Below, one piece after another: positions 5,146-9,062 of a DNA stretch of 9,062 nucleotides. The stretch's first letter is position 1. Each line of letters opens with the position of its first letter. The position numbers and the translations under genes were made by a program. The stretch is from contig JAISXK010000034.1 in assembly GCA_031270585.1 (NCBI GenBank), positions 1 to 9,062 of the forward strand, given 5' to 3'. The notes under the pieces were generated by a model. The model was not told the origin of the DNA, did no database searches, and worked only from the letters and a program-made list of their open reading frames with translations. The stretch comes from Clostridiales bacterium. Its GTDB lineage: Bacteria; Bacillota; Clostridia; Christensenellales; CAG-138.

Positions 5146-5979
5146 ATGGCGATCAGAAAAATAAAACCCACCACGCCCGGCCAACGCTTTATGACGGTCT
5201 CCGCCTTTGAGGAGATCACCTGTGCCACGCCGGAAAGATCCCTGCTGACGGATTTACGGCATACGGGCGGGCGCAATAAGCACGGCCGCATCACGGTGCG
5301 CCATCGCGGCGGCGGCGCAAGACGCAAATACCGCGTGATCGATTTTAAACGCAATAAGGACGGCGTACCGGCAAAGGTAGCCACCATCGAATACGATCCC
5401 AACCGTTCGGCCAATATCGCGTTGCTCGTTTACGCCGACGGTGAGAAGCGTTACATCATAGCGCCGCTGGGCCTCAATGTGGGCGACGAGCTTTTAAGCG
5501 GCGAGGGCGCGGACATCAAGGTGGGCAACGCGCTCGTAATAGGCAGCATCCCCGTGGGCGCCATGATACACTGCATTGAGCTCAAACCCGGCAAAGGCGC
5601 GCAATTGGTGCGTTCGGCCGGCAACGCCGCGCAGTTGATGGCCAAAGAGGGCAAATACGCCCAAGTGCGCCTGCCCAGCGGCGAGGTGCGGCTGATCCCT
5701 ATGAACGCGAAAGCCACCATCGGCCAGGTAGGCAATACCGATCATGAAAACATCAAGATGGGCAAAGCCGGCCGAAACCGCCATAAGGGCTTCAGACCCA
5801 CGGTGCGCGGCTCCGTCATGAACCCGTGCGACCACCCGCATGGAGGCGGCGAGGGCAAGAGCCCCATCGGCCGATCCGGCCCTGTAACACCTTGGGGCAA
5901 GCCGGCGCTGGGTTATAAAACACGCAAGAAAAAGAACCCCAACGATAAGTACATTGTTCGCCGCAGAGACGGTAAGTGA
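5146..5979 (+). CDS. rplB: 50S ribosomal protein L2 (uL2)
   Basis: L2 is a large, conserved 23S-binding protein needed for subunit association and peptidyl transferase activity. The 277-residue product has the normal length and order: N-terminal MAIRKIKPTTPGQR, the GGRNKHGRITVRHRGGGARR block (about residues 41-60), DFKRNKDGVPAKVATIEYDP, and the C-terminal signature. The latter contains NPCDHPHGGGEGKSPIGR (about 226-243), which includes the His equivalent to E. coli His229. The protein finishes with a basic KTRKKKNPNDKYIVRRR end. The ATG at 5146 has AAGGAGG seven bases upstream. With the present rplW stop, 62 bases separate the genes; with the probable native TAA only 11 do, so the premature TAG could weaken coupling. 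It ends in TGA, 19 bases before rpsS. Confidence 0.98.
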   Translation: MAIRKIKPTTPGQRFMTVSAFEEITCATPERSLLTDLRHTGGRNKHGRITVRHRGGGARRKYRVIDFKRNKDGVPAKVATIEYDPNRSANIALLVYADGEKRYIIAPLGLNVGDELLSGEGADIKVGNALVIGSIPVGAMIHCIELKPGKGAQLVRSAGNAAQLMAKEGKYAQVRLPSGEVRLIPMNAKATIGQVGNTDHENIKMGKAGRNRHKGFRPTVRGSVMNPCDHPHGGGEGKSPIGRSGPVTPWGKPALGYKTRKKKNPNDKYIVRRRDGK

Positions 5980-5998
5980 GCCAGGAAGGAGATCATGA

Positions 5999-6280
5999 AT
6001 GAGCAGATCAGTTAAAAAAGGGCCGTTTGTGCAAGAGCGCCTCTACAACCGCGTTGCGGCGATGAATATATCGGGCAAAAAGATGGTTGTAAAGACATGG
6101 TCGCGCGCTTCCACCATTTTCCCGGAATTTGTGGGATATACCATCGCGGTGCATGATGGGCGCAAGCATGTGCCCGTGTACATTACGGAGGATATGGTAG
6201 GCCATAAGTTAGGCGAGTTCGCGCCTACCCGCACGTTTCGCGGCCACAAGGGTTCCGAGCGCGCCTCGGGCGCCAGGTAA
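5999..6280 (+). CDS. rpsS: 30S ribosomal protein S19 (uS19)
   Basis: S19 lies in the head of the small subunit, next to S13 and the A-site finger of the large subunit. The 93-residue product is full length. It begins with the canonical MSRSVKKGPFV and contains VVKTWSRASTIFPEFVGYTIAVH (split here as VVKTWSRAST, then IFPEFVGYTIAVH) and KHVPVYITEDMVGHKLGEF, then ends in PTRTFRGHKG and SGAR. The ATG at 5999 is chosen because only this frame encodes S19 and AAGGAG at 5986-5991 is seven bases away. An out-of-frame ATG at 5995 opens just six codons. The rplV gene begins 21 bases downstream. Confidence 0.97.
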   Translation: MSRSVKKGPFVQERLYNRVAAMNISGKKMVVKTWSRASTIFPEFVGYTIAVHDGRKHVPVYITEDMVGHKLGEFAPTRTFRGHKGSERASGAR

Positions 6281-6301
6281 GGAAGGTAAGGAGGCAGACG
6301 A

Positions 6302-6697
6302 ATGGCAACAAGAACAAGAGAAAAAGCGGCTGCGCGCCGTGAAAATAAAGACAGGCGCCCGCGCGCGGTTATGCGTTATGTGCGTATATCCTCGCGCAAG
6401 GTAAAGATCGTGATAGATCTTATCCGCGGCAAGAGCGTGGACGAAGCCAAGGCCATACTCATGTATACGCCCAAGGCGGCCGCCCCCATCGTGGGAAAGC
6501 TGCTGGACAGCGCCGTGGCCAACGCCGAAAACAATCTTGAGCTCAACCGCGACGGGCTGTATATCGCCGAGGTGTTCGCCGGGCAGGGCCCCACGCTCAA
6601 GCGTTTTCGCCCCAGGGCGCACGGAAGGGCCTCGCGCATCAACAAGCGCACAAGCCATATCACCATAATACTTGATCAACTGTATCAGGCGAAATAA
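6302..6697 (+). CDS. rplV: 50S ribosomal protein L22 (uL22) with basic N-terminal extension
   Basis: L22 helps assemble the large subunit, and its hairpin lines the exit tunnel near the macrolide site. The product has 131 residues. From about residue 23 on it is standard: AVMRYVRISSRKVKIVIDLI, RGKSVDEAKAIL, the SAVANAENN helix, and the hairpin region AGQGPTLKRFRPRAHGRASR followed by INKRTSHITIIL. The first 20 residues are an Arg/Lys/Ala-rich extension that B. subtilis L22 lacks; from memory similar extensions occur in several clostridial families. The extension start is supported by AAGGAGG at 6288-6294, seven bases before the ATG; no comparable site precedes an internal start. TAA is followed immediately by the rpsC ribosome binding site. 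Confidence 0.96.
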   Translation: MATRTREKAAARRENKDRRPRAVMRYVRISSRKVKIVIDLIRGKSVDEAKAILMYTPKAAAPIVGKLLDSAVANAENNLELNRDGLYIAEVFAGQGPTLKRFRPRAHGRASRINKRTSHITIILDQLYQAK

Positions 6698-6709
6698 GGG
6701 AGGGAAACG

Positions 6710-7366
6710 ATGGGTCAGAAAGTTAATCCGAACGGCTTCCGCGTAGGCGTGATCAGAGATTGGAATACCCGTTGGTATGCCTCCAAAAAGGATTTTGCCG
6801 ATTACCTGGTGGAAGATAAGCAACTCAGGGATTATGTAAAAAAGAAGTACTTTGCGGCGGGCATTTCGCGCATTGAGATCGAGCGCGCCGCCAACAAGAT
6901 CACGGTGAACATATTCACCTCGCGCCCCGGCATGCTCATCGGCAAGGGCGGCGCCGGCATTGAGCTCATCAAAGAGGATATCGCAAAAGAGCTCAAAAAG
7001 GGCGTGAACGTAAATATTATGGAGATCCGCAACGCCGACACCGACGCGCAATTGGTTGCCGAGAACATAGCCGCGCAATTGGAAAAGCGTATTTCCTTCC
7101 GCCGCGCGATGAAGCAGGCCATGGGCCGCTCCATGAAGGCCGGCGCAAAGGGCATCAAGCTGATGTGCGCGGGCCGCTTGGGCGGCGCAGAAATCGCCCG
7201 CAGCGAAGGGTACCACGACGGATCCATCCCGTTGCAGACCATGCGCGCCGACATCGACTACGGCTTTGCGGAGGCCAGCACCACTTATGGCCGCATCGGC
7301 GTAAAGGTGTGGATATACAAAGGCGAAGTGCTTGGCAGGGCGAAGCGGCAAGAGGGAGGCAAATAA
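6710..7366 (+). CDS. rpsC: 30S ribosomal protein S3 (uS3)
   Basis: S3 forms part of the mRNA entry channel on the small subunit. The 218-residue product has the typical length. It shows MGQKVNPNGFRVGVIRDWNT at the start, a type II KH RNA-binding domain with GMLIGKGGAGIELI (GxxG at about residues 78-81), and the C-terminal domain with GRLGGAEIARSEGY and GSIPLQTMRADIDYGFAEA, ending TYGRIGVKVWIYKGE. GGGAGGG (6698-6704) directly follows the rplV stop, five bases before the ATG. The TAA stop is two bases before the rplP ATG. A long minus-strand open frame covers most of this gene but has no support. Confidence 0.98.
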   Translation: MGQKVNPNGFRVGVIRDWNTRWYASKKDFADYLVEDKQLRDYVKKKYFAAGISRIEIERAANKITVNIFTSRPGMLIGKGGAGIELIKEDIAKELKKGVNVNIMEIRNADTDAQLVAENIAAQLEKRISFRRAMKQAMGRSMKAGAKGIKLMCAGRLGGAEIARSEGYHDGSIPLQTMRADIDYGFAEASTTYGRIGVKVWIYKGEVLGRAKRQEGGK

Positions 7367-7368
7367 CC

Positions 7369-7803
7369 ATGTTGATGCCTAAAAGAGTAAAAAGAAGAAG
7401 GGTATTCCGCGGGCGTATGAAGGGCAAGGCGACGCGCGGCAATACCATTACATACGGCGACTACGGCCTCGTGGCCATGGAGCCGGCTTGGGTGACCAGC
7501 AACCAGATCGAGGCCGCCCGTATCGCCATGACGCGTTATATCAAGCGCGGCGGCAAGGTGTGGATTAAGATTTTCCCCGACAAACCCGTAACGGAAAAGC
7601 CCGCCGAGACCCGTATGGGCAGCGGCAAAGGCTCGCCCGAATACTGGGTGGCCGTCGTAAAGCCTGGCCGCGTGATGTTTGAAATCGCCGGAGTGAGTGA
7701 AGACGTTGCGCGCGAAGCGTTGCGCCTAGCTATGCACAAGCTGCCGCTTAAATGCAAAGTGAAGAAAAAACCGGAAGGTGGTGCCGCACATGAAAGCGAG
7801 TGA
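7369..7803 (+). CDS. rplP: 50S ribosomal protein L16 (uL16)
   Basis: L16 is a late-assembly protein close to the A-site tRNA elbow. The product has 144 residues, standard for the family. Its features are MLMPKRVKRRRVFRGRMKG, YGDYGLVAMEPAWVTSNQIE (about residues 29-48), RYIKRGGKVWIKIFPDKP, the TRMGSGKGSPEYWVAVVKPG signature (about 81-100), and VAREALRLAMHKLPLKCKV near the end. The ATG at 7369 is chosen because it gives the canonical MLMPKR start and has GAGGGAGG (7352-7359) upstream, inside the rpsC 3' end; the frame is open much further upstream but overlaps rpsC with no homology. Its last 14 bases overlap rpmC, a coupling arrangement. Confidence 0.97.
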   Translation: MLMPKRVKRRRVFRGRMKGKATRGNTITYGDYGLVAMEPAWVTSNQIEAARIAMTRYIKRGGKVWIKIFPDKPVTEKPAETRMGSGKGSPEYWVAVVKPGRVMFEIAGVSEDVAREALRLAMHKLPLKCKVKKKPEGGAAHESE

Positions 7804-7993
7804 GCTGCGCGAATTGACGAATGAAGAGCTGAACGAACGCGAACGCGAGCTTAAGACCGAGCTTTTCAATCTGCGCTTTCAATTGGCTACGGGCCAGTTG
7901 AGTAACCCCCAACAGATCAACGTTTGCAAGAAAAATATCGCCAGGGTAAAAACGCTCATACGCGAGCGTGAACTCAAGGCGGTTGCCGAATAA
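7790..7993 (+). CDS. rpmC: 50S ribosomal protein L29 (uL29)
   Basis: L29 is a small two-helix protein next to L23 at the exit-tunnel rim. The 67-residue product has the diagnostic MKASELRELTNEELNERE start, ELFNLRFQLATGQLSNPQQI, and a second helix with KKNIARVKTLIRERE. The ATG at 7790 is preferred over an in-frame GTG at 7778, because MKASELREL matches the family start and GGAAGGTGG (7773-7781) is correctly spaced. The gene begins inside rplP in another frame with a 14-base overlap. A Cys at position 46 is unusual but harmless. rpsQ follows after 17 bases. Confidence 0.96.
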   Translation: MKASELRELTNEELNERERELKTELFNLRFQLATGQLSNPQQINVCKKNIARVKTLIRERELKAVAE

Positions 7994-8010
7994 GGAAGGA
8001 GGGTACAACC

Positions 8011-8274
8011 ATGGAGCAAAAAGCCAGAGGCTACCGCAAAACCCGCACGGGCGTTGTGGTAAGCGATAAAATGGATAAGACCATTGTGGTCGCGATCCGC
8101 ACCAAGGTGCGCCATCCCCTTTACGGCAAGATGGTGAACCGCACACGCAAGTTTAAGGTCCACGATGAAAAGAACGAATGCGGGGCTGGCGATACCGTGC
8201 GCATTATGGAAACGCGCCCGCTCAGCCGCGATAAGCGCTGGCGTCTCGTTGAGATCATCGAGAAGGCCAAGTAA
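8011..8274 (+). CDS. rpsQ: 30S ribosomal protein S17 (uS17)
   Basis: S17 is an early 16S-binding protein with an OB fold. The 87-residue product is full length and has every family block: RKTRTGVVVSDKMDKTIVVA, HPLYGKMVNRTRKFKVHDE, and GDTVRIMETRPLSRDKRWRL followed by VEIIEKAK. The ATG at 8011 lies seven bases after a long purine ribosome binding site, GGAAGGAGGG (7994-8003). The stop TAA overlaps the AGGAGG site of rplN, so termination and re-initiation are close together. Confidence 0.97.
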   Translation: MEQKARGYRKTRTGVVVSDKMDKTIVVAIRTKVRHPLYGKMVNRTRKFKVHDEKNECGAGDTVRIMETRPLSRDKRWRLVEIIEKAK

Positions 8275-8288
8275 GGAGGAAGCGAGCT

Positions 8289-8657
8289 ATGATACAACCA
8301 CAAACCAGGTTAAAGGTTGCGGATAACAGCGGCGCGAAGGAGATCATGTGCATTCGTGTGCTGGGCGGCTCGTTCCGCCGCTCCGCCAACATAGGCGACG
8401 TTATTGTGGCAAGCGTAAAAACGGCGACGCCGGGCGGCGCCGTTAAGAAAAAGGATGTTGTGCGCGCCGTAATTGTACGCACGGTATCGGGCGTGCATCG
8501 CGCCGATGGCAGCCATATCCGCTTTGACTATAACGCGGCCGTCATCATAAACGACCAGAAACAGCCCCGCGGCACCCGTATTTTCGGGCCTGTGGCGCGC
8601 GAGCTCAGAGAGCGCGATTATATGAAGATCGTATCTCTGGCGCCCGAAGTGCTGTGA
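8289..8657 (+). CDS. rplN: 50S ribosomal protein L14 (uL14)
   Basis: L14 sits at the subunit interface, contacting 16S helix 14, and is the binding site of the silencing factor RsfS. The 122-residue product is exactly the family length. Hallmarks are MIQPQTRLKVADNSGAKEIM, RSANIGDVIVASVKTATPGG, KKKDVVRAVIVRT, and the C-terminal signature DYNAAVIINDQKQPRGTRIF with GPVARELRERDYMKIVSLAP. The ATG at 8289 has AAGGAGG (8273-8279) at nine bases, overlapping the rpsQ stop. Its TGA (8655-8657) overlaps the rplX ribosome binding site. Confidence 0.98.
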   Translation: MIQPQTRLKVADNSGAKEIMCIRVLGGSFRRSANIGDVIVASVKTATPGGAVKKKDVVRAVIVRTVSGVHRADGSHIRFDYNAAVIINDQKQPRGTRIFGPVARELRERDYMKIVSLAPEVL

Positions 8658-8667
8658 GGAGGGAAGT

Positions 8668-8991
8668 GTGAAGATGAAGAAATTAAATGTCAAAACAGGC
8701 GATACCGTGGTCGTCATCGCGGGCAAAGATAAGGGCGTAAAGGGCAAAATGCTTGTAGCCCTGCCGCAGGAAGATCGCGTGATCGTGCAGAACGCCAACA
8801 TGGTGACAAGGCATAAAAAGCCGCGCCGCCAGGGCGAGCCGGGCGGGCGAATCAAGCAGGAGGGCACCATCGCCGCAAGCAATGTGATGCTCATCTGCCC
8901 CAAATGCGATAAAGCCACGCGCGTAGGCCACGCGGTGGAAAAAGATAAAAAAGTGCGCGTTTGCAAAAAATGCGGCAAAAACATCGACTAA
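8668..8991 (+). CDS. rplX: 50S ribosomal protein L24 (uL24), zinc-ribbon-type
   Basis: L24 is an assembly initiator near the exit tunnel. The 107-residue product has a KOW motif at about residues 10-37 (GDTVVVIAGKDKGVKGKM), MVTRHKKPRRQGEPGGRIKQ and the IAASNVML strand. It then has two CxxC pairs (Cys77/Cys80 and Cys99/Cys102), which should bind zinc. B. subtilis L24, as I remember it, lacks these cysteines, so this is the C-plus form. The start is uncertain between GTG 8668, five bases after AGGAGG (8657-8662), and ATG 8674, eleven bases after it; I use the GTG, and the two differ by two residues. It ends with TAA, and the next gene's ribosome binding site follows at once. Confidence 0.96.
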   Translation: MKMKKLNVKTGDTVVVIAGKDKGVKGKMLVALPQEDRVIVQNANMVTRHKKPRRQGEPGGRIKQEGTIAASNVMLICPKCDKATRVGHAVEKDKKVRVCKKCGKNID

Positions 8992-9011
8992 CCGGAAAGG
9001 AGGAATTTCAA

Positions 9012-9062
9012 TTGGCTAACAAAGACGAGCAGGTAACCCCACTGGAAAGCGCCGCAGGCGAA
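9012..9062 (+). CDS. Start of next operon gene, probably ribosomal protein L5 (rplE) with N-terminal extension; truncated by window end
   Basis: A strong AAAGGAGG site (8996-9003) lies eight bases before TTG at 9012, which opens a frame running off the window. The 17 visible residues, (M)ANKDEQVTPLESAAGE, are not the usual L5 start. By operon position the gene should be rplE, and from memory some clostridial L5 proteins carry extra acidic or Ala-rich N-terminal residues, so an extended L5 fits. The product name rests on gene order only. TTG is the only plausible non-ATG/GTG start in the operon, which may lower its initiation rate. Confidence 0.5.
   Translation, partial: MANKDEQVTPLESAAGE

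Noticed and set aside
5995..6015. Six-codon minicistron (MNEQIS) overlapping the rpsS start
   Set aside because: The ATG is only three bases from the AAGGAG, too close for good initiation, and such short out-of-frame openings are expected by chance.
6209..7351. Long minus-strand open frame (380 codons) opposite rpsC and rplV
   Set aside because: It is antisense to two certain r-protein genes, has no ribosome binding site or recognisable domain, and reflects GC-rich codon bias on the other strand.
1..9062. A new multi-gene defence, mobile or biosynthetic system
   Set aside because: Beyond the ribosomal operon there are only two flanking genes, one incomplete, with no mobile-element ends, integrase, CRISPR repeats or enzyme cassette.

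Overview
This window carries the start of the bacterial S10 ribosomal-protein operon, preceded by two unrelated genes that converge on each other. The protein sequences look like Bacillota, class Clostridia. Reasons are the gene order rpsJ-rplC-rplD-rplW-rplB-rpsS-rplV-rpsC-rplP-rpmC-rpsQ-rplN-rplX-(rplE), strong AGGAGG-type ribosome binding sites before almost every gene, a lipobox lipoprotein, and the residue patterns of the r-proteins. The DNA is fairly GC-rich for that group. A Christensenellales- or Oscillospirales-like lineage is a guess from memory of r-protein sequences, not a demonstrated placement.

Region 1 (1-1020): the 3' end of a plus-strand gene for a protein with at least twelve perfectly phased glycine heptads. 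It converges on a minus-strand gene, and both stop codons lie inside a three-copy 13-bp tandem repeat. Region 2 (1013-2677, minus): a predicted secreted lipoprotein with an N-terminal helical (TPR-like) segment, two divergent copies of a domain of about 200 residues, and a Pro/Thr-rich C-terminal tail. Region 3 (2678-3152): a 475-base noncoding stretch with divergent candidate promoters and a structured leader upstream of rpsJ. The str operon genes (fusA, tuf) often found just upstream of rpsJ are absent here.

Region 4 (3153-9062): thirteen r-protein genes and the first codons of a fourteenth, all on the plus strand and tightly spaced or overlapping. Their products assemble into both subunits, and the layout suggests co-transcription with translational coupling. 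There are two departures. The rpsJ-rplC gap is 105 bases and contains two good hairpins. rplW (L23) has an in-frame TAG 17 codons before the expected end, followed directly by a perfectly L23-like C-terminal tail and a TAA that overlaps the rplB ribosome binding site. The rplW amber codon is the observation most worth checking: it is either a sequence error, a real truncation, or suppressed/recoded in this organism. TAG ends rpsJ normally, so wholesale reassignment of TAG is unlikely. I see no mobile element, CRISPR array, tRNA, rRNA or defence system, and no convincing new multi-gene system.
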